Made by a program: the position numbers and the translations under genes
Source of the DNA: Pedobacter sp. WC2423
GTDB lineage: Bacteria > Bacteroidota > Bacteroidia > Sphingobacteriales > Sphingobacteriaceae
Length of the DNA: 64,000 nt
Reading direction: 5' to 3'
NCBI RefSeq assembly: GCF_040822065.1
Contig: NZ_CP162005.1
Coordinates: 310,001 to 374,000 of the forward strand
Shown here: positions 9,216 to 18,332 of the stretch, piece by piece
How positions within the stretch are numbered: the stretch's first letter is position 1
Layout of the letters: every line of letters starts with the position of its first letter
Notes under the pieces: model-generated
The model's input: the letters and a program-made list of their open reading frames with translations, nothing else
Databases searched by the model: none
What the model was told of the DNA's origin: nothing

Positions 9216-11117
9216 ATGATGAAGAAGATATATACAGTACTTACATTTACAGCTCTTTTACTTACAGGGGCTTGTAAAAAAGATAGTGCATTTTTAGATG
9301 TACCTCCTAAACAGATTATTCCCGAAGAAGTCGCCTTCTCGGATCCGGCTTTGGTACTTTCTGTTTTAGGAGATTTGTATAACCGGCAACTGGATTTTTC
9401 AAGTCTGGATGGAGATGGCTGGCGATCGTTTGTTGATTTTAGCGAGGCTTTTCCTTCAGAAAACGGAAGCTACAATATTGTTCAGCGTACAGGCTGGGGT
9501 TATGGAGAATGGGGAAACTGGGATTATGGGTATATCCGTGACATGAATCTTTTTATCAGGCGGGCCACTGCGGCAACCAAGCTTACTGAAGCAGATAAGG
9601 CCAGGTTCATTGCAGAAGCACGGTTTTTAAGAGCTAATTTTTATTTTGAACTGGCAAAGCGGATGGGGGGAGTACCCATAATCACAGTGCCAATGCAGTA
9701 CGATTATTCAGGAAATGTAACTAATTTACAAGTCCCAAGATCAAAAGAATCGGAGGTTTATGATTTTGTCATCAGCGAAGCTGAAGCGATAAAAAATATA
9801 TTACCAAAAGATGTGAACCAGAAATCAAGAGCATCCAAAGGAGCTGCACTGGCGATGGAAGCGCGTGCCGCCTTATATGCCGGGTCTATTGCTAAATATG
9901 GTTTTAAAACTCCGCAAGTTACTTTGGCGGGTGCGGAAGTGGGAATACCTGCTGGTCTGGCTGGCGGTTATTATCAAAAAGCACTTGCAGCTGCACAAGA
10001 AATTATCAATGGTCAGGCTGGTGCTTATCAACTGTATAAAGTTTTACCTGACCTTTCAGAGAACTTTGCGGCAGTATTTCTGGATAAAAGCAGTGTCAAT
10101 CAGGAATCCATTTTTATTGAAGATTTTAAAGTAAACTCAGCAAAAGTTCATGGTTTTACCACTAACAACCAACCGTTTTCAATTTCTGACGAAGGTTTGG
10201 ATGCGGGACGTCTGAACCCTTCTTTAAACCTGGTACAAGCTTTTGAAAAACTAGACAATACTTATGCACCAATCGCTACAAAGGACGGGCAGGGTAATCC
10301 TGTATATTACACCAATCAGCTGGATGCTTTTGCGGGCAGGGACGCCAGGCTGGCAGGAACTATTTTATTGCCTGATGGGACATTTAAAGGTAAAAACGTT
10401 GATATCTGGGCAGGTTACCAGTTGGCAGATGGCAGCGTTTTAAGCAGTGATGATGCGAGCCATTTAGTGAAGTTACCAGGAACTGACGTTGCAGTTCAGG
10501 TGGTTGGGAAAGATGGGCCGGTTAATGGACAAGAATTCAGGACGCAAACCGGATTTTATATCCGAAAATACTTAGATCCGCAGGTAGGATCAGGAAGAAG
10601 GGGAAGACAGAGTGATGTAGCATTTATCCGTTACCGTTATGCAGAGGTTCTATTGAATGCTGCCGAAGCTGCTTTTGAACTGGGAATGGGCGGTGTTGCC
10701 GATGGATATATCAACCAGGTTCGTTCCAGAGCTGGTTTAACAACAGCAATACAAGGAGTTACGTTTGATCAGATTGTTCATGAACGCCGGGTAGAACTAG
10801 TATTTGAAGGACACACTTTATATGATATGAAAAGATGGCGTTTGGCACATATCGTTTGGGATGGAAGTAAAATGTCTGTCGCTCAGCTGGTGAGTAATAT
10901 AGGGCAGTCTACCAAGAAAAATACACAACCCTATGGACTCTGGTCTTATAAATATTACAATCCTGGAAGTCCAAATCACGGTAAATGGCTATTTAAAGAA
11001 ATATTGCCTACAGCAGTTACAGGTGCAAATATGTTCCAGATGGGGAATTATTATTCAAATATTGGCAATGATATTTTATCCGCAAATCCAAAAATTGTTA
11101 AACAACCAAACCAGTAA
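9216..11117 (+). CDS. susD: SusD/RagB-like surface glycan-binding lipoprotein
   Basis: The 633-aa protein has a lipoprotein signal with lipobox LTGAC and acylated Cys at residue 20. After that come SusD features: FLDVPPK just after the anchor, then helical TPR-like parts including ARFIAEARFLRANFYFELAK around residues 128-147. The C-terminal half contains FIRYRYAEVLLNAAEAAFELG and ERRVELVFEGHTLYDMKRW, both typical of RagB/SusD. The protein would sit on the outer membrane as the lid of the SusC barrel and capture the glycan. The start may be the ATG at 9216 or the one at 9219. It follows SusC by 4 bases and precedes the DUF3823 gene by 24. Confidence 0.95.
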   Translation: MMKKIYTVLTFTALLLTGACKKDSAFLDVPPKQIIPEEVAFSDPALVLSVLGDLYNRQLDFSSLDGDGWRSFVDFSEAFPSENGSYNIVQRTGWGYGEWGNWDYGYIRDMNLFIRRATAATKLTEADKARFIAEARFLRANFYFELAKRMGGVPIITVPMQYDYSGNVTNLQVPRSKESEVYDFVISEAEAIKNILPKDVNQKSRASKGAALAMEARAALYAGSIAKYGFKTPQVTLAGAEVGIPAGLAGGYYQKALAAAQEIINGQAGAYQLYKVLPDLSENFAAVFLDKSSVNQESIFIEDFKVNSAKVHGFTTNNQPFSISDEGLDAGRLNPSLNLVQAFEKLDNTYAPIATKDGQGNPVYYTNQLDAFAGRDARLAGTILLPDGTFKGKNVDIWAGYQLADGSVLSSDDASHLVKLPGTDVAVQVVGKDGPVNGQEFRTQTGFYIRKYLDPQVGSGRRGRQSDVAFIRYRYAEVLLNAAEAAFELGMGGVADGYINQVRSRAGLTTAIQGVTFDQIVHERRVELVFEGHTLYDMKRWRLAHIVWDGSKMSVAQLVSNIGQSTKKNTQPYGLWSYKYYNPGSPNHGKWLFKEILPTAVTGANMFQMGNYYSNIGNDILSANPKIVKQPNQ

Positions 11118-11141
11118 CCCTGGCTTTTAAATAGTACAATT

Positions 11142-11837
11142 ATGAAGTTAAAACCAATATATATATTGTTTCTTTTCCTGCCCGTTTTCTCCTGTAAAAA
11201 GGATAATTATGAGGCGCCTTCCTCTACTTTAAAAGGCAGGATTCTGTATAATAAGGAGGAAATCGGATTGGAATTCAATCGTGTTCTGCTGGAATTCTAT
11301 CAGCCGGGTTTTGGAAAAAAGGGAGCTATTAATGCAAGCTTTGCTCAGGATGGAAGTTATTCGGCACTTTTGTTTGATGGTAATTATAAGGCTATCATTC
11401 CAAATGGACAAGGGCCTTTTAAATGGCATCAAAATACAGCGGGAGTCAATGATACCTTAGCAGTCACCGTGAATGGAAATCAGACCCTGGACTTGCAGGC
11501 AATCCCTTATTACCTGATCAGGAATGCCATTTATAAAGTTTCCGGAACTGACCTGACTGCCACATTCCGTGTAGACCAGATCATTACAGGTAACGATGCT
11601 AAAAAAATTGAACGCGTTAATTTATACGTGAATAAAACTCAGTTTGTTTCCGGCTCAGATAATATTGCCAGTGCAGAGCTATCGGGAGGAGCTATAACAG
11701 ATCCCACTGCTTTAACACTTAAAGCTGTTGTTCCGGCTATTGTTCCGGTTCAGAATTATGTTTTCGCACGTATAGGGGTGAAAATAGATGGGGTAGAAGA
11801 CATGGTTTTTTCGCCTCTTCAAAAAATCCAGTTGTAA
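11142..11837 (+). CDS. DUF3823-type lipoprotein of a SusCD operon
   Basis: This 231-aa protein has a short lipoprotein signal with the acylated Cys at residue 18 (VFSC), then D-N-Y-E-A-P-S-S-T-L-K-G-R-I, the usual opening of DUF3823 proteins. Two beta-sandwich-like parts follow. Proteins of this family sit directly behind SusD in many Bacteroidetes loci, and their precise role is not known to me; a surface glycan-binding function is often assumed. Its place between SusD and the GH2 gene in the same operon supports that view. I see no catalytic motif. Confidence 0.8.
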   Translation: MKLKPIYILFLFLPVFSCKKDNYEAPSSTLKGRILYNKEEIGLEFNRVLLEFYQPGFGKKGAINASFAQDGSYSALLFDGNYKAIIPNGQGPFKWHQNTAGVNDTLAVTVNGNQTLDLQAIPYYLIRNAIYKVSGTDLTATFRVDQIITGNDAKKIERVNLYVNKTQFVSGSDNIASAELSGGAITDPTALTLKAVVPAIVPVQNYVFARIGVKIDGVEDMVFSPLQKIQL

Positions 11838-11891
11838 CCACGAATACGAGTTTTAAATACGAAATACCAATTATAACCATAAATTCATAAG

Positions 11892-13733
11892 ATGATGAAG
11901 AAAATTCTAACGGGAACAATGCTCTTACTATTAGGTTATTCTGCCAATGCACAGCAGGCAAAATGGGCTTTAATTAAAGACAAAATTGTTTCTCCATGGG
12001 CAGAGAAAGTAAATCCAGCTGCCCCTTTGCCGGAGTATCCGAGGCCGCAGCTTGTGCGCAACAATAAATGGAAAAATCTGAACGGGCTCTGGGAGTATGC
12101 CATTATACCTGAAAACCAGCAAGAACCCGCTAAATATCAGGGTCATATCCTGGTGCCATTTGCAGTAGAGTCTGCCTTATCCGGAGTTGGTAAAACAGTG
12201 GGTAAAGACAGTGTATTGTGGTATAAAAATATCATCACGTTGCCGGAATCGGCGAACAGTAAAGATGTGCTGCTGCATTTCGGAGCCGTAGACTGGCAGG
12301 CTGAAATTTTTGTCAACGGTAAAAGCGCAGGGAAACATGAAGGAGGTTTTGATCCTTTTTCGTTGAATATTACTTCCTTACTTAAAAAAGGGAATAAGCA
12401 GGAAATTAAAGTACGGGTATGGGATCCGACCGACGAGGGGCCCCAGCCAAGAGGAAAACAGGTGAGAAAACCAGAAAATATCTGGTATACACCCGTAACG
12501 GGTATCTGGCAAACAGTTTGGCTGGAAGCTGTACCCAAATCTTATATTCTATCTACCAAACAAACACCAGATATCGATACGCACCGTATTTCGGTAAGTG
12601 CTGCGGTTCAAAATAACCAGCCGGGTGACCAGTTGAAAATCAGTATATTAGATGGGAGTACCGTAATTGCCGAAGAAAAGGTAGCTGTAGATGCGACTGC
12701 TGAGATTTCAGTTAAAAATGAAAAGTTATGGTCTCCGGAACATCCGTTTTTATATGATCTGAAAATTACGTTGCTGAGAAATGGGAAACCTGTAGATGAA
12801 ATAAAGAGTTATTTCGCGATGCGTAAGATCTCTATGGGTCCGGATGGCAAAGGCATGCAACGGATGCTGCTGAATAACAAATTTGTTTTTCAATACGGAC
12901 CGCTCGATCAGGGGTGGTGGCCGGATGGTTTATATACAGCACCTACAGAACAGGCTATGCTATATGACATTGATGAACTTAAAAAGATGGGGTTCAACAT
13001 GATTCGTAAGCATATCAAAGTGGAGCCGGCAAGATATTACAATTATTGCGACCGCGTTGGAATGTTGTTGTGGCAGGATATGCCAAGTGGTGACCTGGGC
13101 AACGGATGGGAAAACAATCCCGGCGTACTTGACCGTGCAACAGACAAAAACAGGACAGCTGAATCTGAAGGGTATTACCGTAAAGAATGGGATGCGATCA
13201 TGAACAGCCTGCATAATTTCCCTTCTATTGTAGTTTGGGTGCCATTTAATGAAGCCTGGGGACAGTTTAAAACGGTTGAAATTACAGAATGGACGATGAA
13301 AAAAGACCCCTCCCGTTTAGTCAATAGTGCAAGCGGAGGTAATTTTTATATCACCGGACATATGGTCGATCTGCATAATTATCCGCATCCGGCTATGCCT
13401 AGACCAGATTTATTTGGCAAGGGCCATATCCTTGTTTTGGGTGAGTTTGGCGGATTGGGTTTACCAGTTGATGGACATACGTGGCAGCAAAAAAATAACT
13501 GGGGCTACCAGTCTTTCAAAAATTCAGGTGACCTGTTTGCCAAATATGCAGCCTTCACCAAAAGGATAGCAGAATTAATACCGCTAGGACTATCGGCCGC
13601 AGTTTATACACAAACAACTGATGTAGAAGGTGAAATCAATGGCTTTATGACCTACGATAGAAAAGTGATTAAAATGCCTGTAGAAGAACTAAAGCGTGTT
13701 AACAATAAACTTTACTTAATTCCAGCTCCTTAA
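11892..13733 (+). CDS. Glycoside hydrolase family 2 enzyme
   Basis: The 613-aa enzyme has a signal peptide (cleavage near residue 20, A-N-A-Q). It then shows the GH2 order: sugar-binding jelly-roll domain (~45-215, with LNGLWEYAI and VNGKSAGKHEGGFDPF), an immunoglobulin-like domain (~215-310) and a TIM barrel. The acid/base glutamate is E454 in FNEAWG and the nucleophile is E518 in LGEFGG, so the retaining mechanism should be intact. GH2 covers beta-galactosidases, beta-glucuronidases, beta-mannosidases and others, and I cannot tell which this is. It is short for a beta-galactosidase of the LacZ type. The aldose 1-epimerase downstream would suit a released hexose. It probably acts in the periplasm on oligomers imported by SusCD. 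Confidence 0.9.
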   Translation: MMKKILTGTMLLLLGYSANAQQAKWALIKDKIVSPWAEKVNPAAPLPEYPRPQLVRNNKWKNLNGLWEYAIIPENQQEPAKYQGHILVPFAVESALSGVGKTVGKDSVLWYKNIITLPESANSKDVLLHFGAVDWQAEIFVNGKSAGKHEGGFDPFSLNITSLLKKGNKQEIKVRVWDPTDEGPQPRGKQVRKPENIWYTPVTGIWQTVWLEAVPKSYILSTKQTPDIDTHRISVSAAVQNNQPGDQLKISILDGSTVIAEEKVAVDATAEISVKNEKLWSPEHPFLYDLKITLLRNGKPVDEIKSYFAMRKISMGPDGKGMQRMLLNNKFVFQYGPLDQGWWPDGLYTAPTEQAMLYDIDELKKMGFNMIRKHIKVEPARYYNYCDRVGMLLWQDMPSGDLGNGWENNPGVLDRATDKNRTAESEGYYRKEWDAIMNSLHNFPSIVVWVPFNEAWGQFKTVEITEWTMKKDPSRLVNSASGGNFYITGHMVDLHNYPHPAMPRPDLFGKGHILVLGEFGGLGLPVDGHTWQQKNNWGYQSFKNSGDLFAKYAAFTKRIAELIPLGLSAAVYTQTTDVEGEINGFMTYDRKVIKMPVEELKRVNNKLYLIPAP

Positions 13734-13757
13734 TTATAGCCATAAAACATACATCGC

Positions 13758-16244
13758 ATGAAACGATTATTTATCTCTTTAGCTTTAGCAGGTTTGCTGC
13801 TCAAAGCTTCAGCCCAGCAACAGCATTCCCCAGTTCAGCAGCAGCGTATTGCTCCGGCATACCCACTGCTTACACACGATCCTTATTTTAGTGTCTGGTC
13901 ATTTACAGAGGGATTAAACAGATCGGCTACCAAACATTGGACGGGAGCAAATCAACCGTTGACAGGTCTATTAAAGGTAGACGGCAAAGTTTACCGCTTT
14001 CTTGGTGGACAGGAGGAAAGCTTCCTGACGCTGCTGCCTGCTTCGGACGAAAAGGCATACCCAGCAAAATACATAGAATCAGTGCCTGGGCAAGGCTGGA
14101 ATCAGGCAGGATTTGCAGAAACAAGCTGGAAAACCGGAACTGCTCCTTTTGGAGATGGTGCAGCAACCACCCAGTGGAAAACTAAAGATCTGTGGATGCG
14201 CCGGACATTTAATTTAGGACAAACAGATTTTAAAGGTTTGAAACTTAAATTGATGAACGATGATGATGTTGAAGTCTATTTAAATGGAACCCGGATTTTT
14301 GCCTGTGAATGTTTCAATGGCAAGTTTATTTATGTACCAGTAGATACCAGAATTTTGAAAAAGGGACAGAATCTGCTGGCGGTTCATGTTAAAAATAATG
14401 TGGGTGGCCAATGGCTGGACGCCGGACTCGTATATGATAAACCTGTGGTGGGTAACCCAAATGTTTTGCTGGCTAAACAAACTAAAATTGGCGTAACTGC
14501 CACTCAAACTTTTTATAGTTTTGAATGTGGAAATGTAAATCTGGATGTTGACTTCACTTCACCACTGCTGATGAGTGATTTGAATCTACTGTCCCGGCCG
14601 GTTTCTTACGTGTCTTTTAAAGTAAAAGCTAAAGATGGTAAAAAACACAATGCTGAAGTATACTTTGGAGCAAGTACAGGTTTAGCGGTCAATACAGAGT
14701 TTCAGGAAGTAACTGCTAAGCAATATAAAACAGGACAATTGTCTGTTTTGAAAGCAGGTACCAAAGAACAGGCGGTATTGAAAAAATCTGGTGACGATGT
14801 GCGTATCGATTGGGGTTATTTATATGTAGCTGCACCAGGGACACAGGTTAAACAATATACCGGCCCGGCAGATGAAGCTTTAGCAGCATTTACAACTGGA
14901 AAGACCACCGGAAAGACTATTGCGAAAGGAAAAACCAGTGCGGATGGGAAAAAATTAATGCTTTCTACAGAACTTCCTTTTAACCAGGTTGGAGCATCGC
15001 CCGTTGAAAAACACATTTTAATAGGTTATGATGATTTATACGCTGTGCAGTATTTTGGCCAGAATCTAAGCGCCTGGTGGAACCGGAAAAAAGATCAGAC
15101 GATAGAAAAACAATTGGAGCTTGCCAATGCTGAATATGCGGCTGTGCTGAAAAAATGTACTGATTTTGATCAAAGATTCCGTGCAGACAATGTTAAAGCA
15201 GGAGGTGCAAAATATGCTGACCTTTTAGATCTTTCTTACCGTCAGTCAATTGCTGCCCATAAACTGGTGGAGAGCCCGCAAGGAGAACTCCTTTTTCTTT
15301 CTAAAGAAAACTTCAGTAATGGATCTATCAATACAGTGGATATTACTTATCCTTCTGCACCACTATATCTTGTCTATAATCCTGATTTACTGAAAGGGAT
15401 GTTAAACGGGATCTTTTATTATAGTGAAAGTGGCAAATGGAAAAAACCATTCCCTGCGCATGATCTGGGAACTTATCCTCTGGCAAACGGACAGACCTAC
15501 GGAGAAGATATGCCGGTTGAAGAAGCAGGTAATATGATTATTCTGACCGCAGCAATTGCCAGGGTGGAAGGCAATGCAGATTACGCTAAAAAGCATTGGA
15601 AAACACTGTCTGTCTGGGCAGATTACTTAAGTAAAGAAGGGTTTGATCCGGCTAATCAGCTTTGTACAGATGATTTTGCAGGTCATATGGCACGTAATGC
15701 AAATTTATCCGTTAAAGCAATTGTCGCTTTAGGTGGATACGGAATGCTTGCGGATAAACTGGGAATGAAAGCTGAGGCTGTGAAATATAAACAGATGGCG
15801 AAACAGATGGCGGTTAAATGGATGGAAATGGCAAATGATGGAGATCATTATGCCTTAACTTTTGATCAGAAAAACACCTGGAGCCAGAAATATAACATGG
15901 TTTGGGATAAAGTACTAGATATGGATATCTTTCCAAAAGACGTGTTCAAAAAGGAAATTAAATATTATCTGACTAAACAAAATACTTTTGGTTTGCCGCT
16001 GGATAGCCGCCGCAGTTATACCAAATCGGACTGGATTATGTGGACAGCAACGTTAACGGATAACCGTGCAGACTTTGAAAAGTTTATTGATCCGGTTTAT
16101 AAGTTTGCCACAGAAACATCCAGCAGAGTTCCGCTAAGTGACTGGCATGAAACAACAGATGGTAAACAGGTTGGCTTTCAGGCACGAAGTGTAGTAGGGG
16201 GGTATGCGATTAAATTGCTGGATTATAAATTACATGGTAAATAA
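13758..16244 (+). CDS. DUF4964/DUF5127/DUF4965/DUF1793 glutaminase-like protein
   Basis: The 828-aa secreted protein (signal peptide to about residue 19, A-S-A-Q) belongs to the family annotated as glutaminase after fungal GtaA, with DUF5127, DUF4965 and DUF1793 parts. The DUF1793 part has the hallmark NQLCTDDFAGHMARNANLS near residues 633-651 and probably forms an alpha/alpha barrel. Between the DUF4964-like start and the rest, residues ~110-235 form an extra galactose-binding-like jelly-roll segment (with NDDDVEVYLNGTRIF). In Bacteroidetes these proteins are regularly found in glycan loci, so a carbohydrate-related activity seems at least as likely as amide hydrolysis; that is inference. 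It starts 24 bases after the GH2 gene. Confidence 0.85.
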   Translation: MKRLFISLALAGLLLKASAQQQHSPVQQQRIAPAYPLLTHDPYFSVWSFTEGLNRSATKHWTGANQPLTGLLKVDGKVYRFLGGQEESFLTLLPASDEKAYPAKYIESVPGQGWNQAGFAETSWKTGTAPFGDGAATTQWKTKDLWMRRTFNLGQTDFKGLKLKLMNDDDVEVYLNGTRIFACECFNGKFIYVPVDTRILKKGQNLLAVHVKNNVGGQWLDAGLVYDKPVVGNPNVLLAKQTKIGVTATQTFYSFECGNVNLDVDFTSPLLMSDLNLLSRPVSYVSFKVKAKDGKKHNAEVYFGASTGLAVNTEFQEVTAKQYKTGQLSVLKAGTKEQAVLKKSGDDVRIDWGYLYVAAPGTQVKQYTGPADEALAAFTTGKTTGKTIAKGKTSADGKKLMLSTELPFNQVGASPVEKHILIGYDDLYAVQYFGQNLSAWWNRKKDQTIEKQLELANAEYAAVLKKCTDFDQRFRADNVKAGGAKYADLLDLSYRQSIAAHKLVESPQGELLFLSKENFSNGSINTVDITYPSAPLYLVYNPDLLKGMLNGIFYYSESGKWKKPFPAHDLGTYPLANGQTYGEDMPVEEAGNMIILTAAIARVEGNADYAKKHWKTLSVWADYLSKEGFDPANQLCTDDFAGHMARNANLSVKAIVALGGYGMLADKLGMKAEAVKYKQMAKQMAVKWMEMANDGDHYALTFDQKNTWSQKYNMVWDKVLDMDIFPKDVFKKEIKYYLTKQNTFGLPLDSRRSYTKSDWIMWTATLTDNRADFEKFIDPVYKFATETSSRVPLSDWHETTDGKQVGFQARSVVGGYAIKLLDYKLHGK

Positions 16245-16260
16245 AAGATAAATTTGGTAT

Positions 16261-17418
16261 ATGAAGTTTACTTACATCACTATTTTAGCAATTGCGGGGA
16301 CAACTTTTGCTTCCTGTAATTCAGAAACTAAATCAACGCAGGTATTGGACACCGTGCAAACGGTTAAGCTTTCGGCAGATTCTTTCAAAAGAACTACAGA
16401 TGGTCAGGAAACAGGGCTTTACGTCTTGAAAAATGCTAAACATGCAGAAGCTGTATTTACCAATTATGGAGGTAGGCTGGTTAGTTTGCTGATTCCTGAC
16501 AAAACTGGGAAATTAACGGATGTAGTAGTCGGTTTCAATAGTGTGAATGCGTATGAGAAATCTACAGAGCCCTATTTCGGCGCAACGATTGGACGTTATG
16601 GTAACCGGATTGCCAAAGGTAAATTCAGTTTGGACGGTAAATCTTATACTTTATTCACCAACAATGGACAGAATACATTGCATGGGGGTAAAAAGGGGTA
16701 TCAGTATGTGGTCTGGGATGCAAAGCAACCGAATGAACATACCGTTGAATTTCATTATTTATCAAAAGATATGGAAGAAGGTTTTCCTGGTAATTTAACC
16801 GTTAAAGTAACCTATACGTTAACTGATGATAATGAGTTGAAAATGGATTATGAAGCTACAACGGATAAGCCAACTGTGGTAAATTTGACCAATCATGCAT
16901 TTTTTAACCTGAATGGCGAAGGAAGCGGTAAAATTCTGGGGCACAAGCTACAGATTTATGCAGATGGATATACTCCGGTCGATTCTGCTTTAATCCCAAC
17001 GGGTAAGATTGAAAAGGTGGCTGGAACTCCATTCGATTTCTCTAAACCATTTACTATAGGAGCCAGGATCGACGATAAAAATGAACAATTAAGCTATGGT
17101 AAAGGTTATGACCATAACTTTGTGTTGAATAAAACAGAAGGAATGGGCATGTTTCATGCAGCTACTGTTCAGGGTGATAAATCTGGTATTGTGATGGATA
17201 TTTATACCACTGAGCCTGGATTACAATTTTACAGCGGTAATTTTATGCAAGGTAAAAATACCTTTAAAGGTGGTACAAGAGATGACTTTAGAACGGCAAT
17301 TGCATTGGAAACTCAGCATTTCCCGGATTCTCCAAACCAGGCTGCTTTTCCTTCCACAGTACTTAAGCCTGGACAAACTTATAAAACGAGTTCAATTTAT
17401 AAGTTTTCAAGTCCTTAA
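16261..17418 (+). CDS. galM: Aldose 1-epimerase (galactose mutarotase), lipoprotein form
   Basis: The 385-aa protein carries a lipoprotein signal (acylated Cys at residue 19, FASC) followed by a full aldose 1-epimerase fold. The family's active-site residues can be seen: H141 in TLHGGKKG, H212 in LTNHAFFNL and the base E350 in ALETQHFPDSP. It interconverts alpha and beta anomers of free hexoses such as galactose or glucose. As a lipoprotein it should act in the periplasm or at a membrane, on sugars released by the operon's glycosidases. It is the last gene of the SusCD operon, 16 bases after the previous stop, and it converges on the AraC gene with only 18 bases between. Confidence 0.92.
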   Translation: MKFTYITILAIAGTTFASCNSETKSTQVLDTVQTVKLSADSFKRTTDGQETGLYVLKNAKHAEAVFTNYGGRLVSLLIPDKTGKLTDVVVGFNSVNAYEKSTEPYFGATIGRYGNRIAKGKFSLDGKSYTLFTNNGQNTLHGGKKGYQYVVWDAKQPNEHTVEFHYLSKDMEEGFPGNLTVKVTYTLTDDNELKMDYEATTDKPTVVNLTNHAFFNLNGEGSGKILGHKLQIYADGYTPVDSALIPTGKIEKVAGTPFDFSKPFTIGARIDDKNEQLSYGKGYDHNFVLNKTEGMGMFHAATVQGDKSGIVMDIYTTEPGLQFYSGNFMQGKNTFKGGTRDDFRTAIALETQHFPDSPNQAAFPSTVLKPGQTYKTSSIYKFSSP

Positions 17419-17436
17419 AACATCAATTAATTTTTA

Positions 17437-18330
17437 TCAGTTAAAAGCCTGACGAAATTCCAGCGGTGATAAATTCGTCTTCTTTTTGAAAAGCGTGCTA
17501 AAGGATTGCGCATGCTCAAATCCCAGAGCATAGGCGATCTCGCTGACCGAAAGACTGGTCGTTGAAAGTTTTTCTTTGGCTTTCGCGATCAGTTTTTCAT
17601 GAATATGCTGCTGTGTGTTCTGCCCGGTATGAACCCGAAGCAGGTCACTCAGGTAATTCGGCGACAGGTTCATCTGTGCAGCAATGTATTGTACGGTGAG
17701 CAAACCCTGTACGTCGCTGTTAAAGTAGGCATCGATCAACTGCTCAAACCTGGTCAGCAGCGCTGAATTATTATTCTTGCGGGTCAAAAACTGCCGCTCA
17801 TAAAAACGGTTGGAGTATTTTAGCAAGCTCTCGATCTGCGTCAGAATGATCTCCTGGGTGTGTTTATCAATATGCTGGCACTCCTTATCAATTTTATGGA
17901 GGATCGTGATCAGGTCATCTTCTTCCCCGGCCGACAGATGCAGCGCCTCGTTAACCGCGTAATCGAAAAAGCCATAGTGATGAATGCTGTTTGCCAGCGC
18001 ATGCTGTAACAGGAAGTCCGGGTGAAAGATCAGGAGATAACCAGACCCGCATTCCATATTCTGCAGGTCCAGTTGCTGCACCTGATTAGGCGCGGTAAAA
18101 CTCAGTACTCCTTTATCGTAATCATAATGCTGCTGTCCATATCTGATTTTGCCTTTGGCCTCGCGTTTGAGCGCCACGCAATAAAAGCGGTTAACGAAAC
18201 CTTTCCAGATCTCGTCTTCCAAAAAAACACTTTCCGCCAGATTGATCACGCTCACCAGCGGGTGGTGAGGTTCTGTTAAGGACAACAAACGGTGAAATTC
18301 AGATAAGGTGTTAATCGAGTTCATAAACAA
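17437..18330 (-). CDS. AraC-family transcriptional regulator
   Basis: The 297-aa protein has an N-terminal cupin-like sensing part and a C-terminal double helix-turn-helix of the AraC/XylS family (~200-297). Typical features are MNLSPNYLSDLLR, EIAYALGFEHAQSFSTLFKK and a final LSPLEFRQ. Its start lies 2 bases after the stop of the aldo/keto reductase gene on the same strand, so the two form an operon. Pairs of this kind, an AraC regulator and a short-chain oxidoreductase or aldo/keto reductase, are common in Bacteroidetes, and the regulator probably controls the pair. The DNA appears richer in G+C than the neighbouring PUL. Confidence 0.9.
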   Translation of the reverse strand: MFMNSINTLSEFHRLLSLTEPHHPLVSVINLAESVFLEDEIWKGFVNRFYCVALKREAKGKIRYGQQHYDYDKGVLSFTAPNQVQQLDLQNMECGSGYLLIFHPDFLLQHALANSIHHYGFFDYAVNEALHLSAGEEDDLITILHKIDKECQHIDKHTQEIILTQIESLLKYSNRFYERQFLTRKNNNSALLTRFEQLIDAYFNSDVQGLLTVQYIAAQMNLSPNYLSDLLRVHTGQNTQQHIHEKLIAKAKEKLSTTSLSVSEIAYALGFEHAQSFSTLFKKKTNLSPLEFRQAFN

Positions 18331-18332
18331 AA

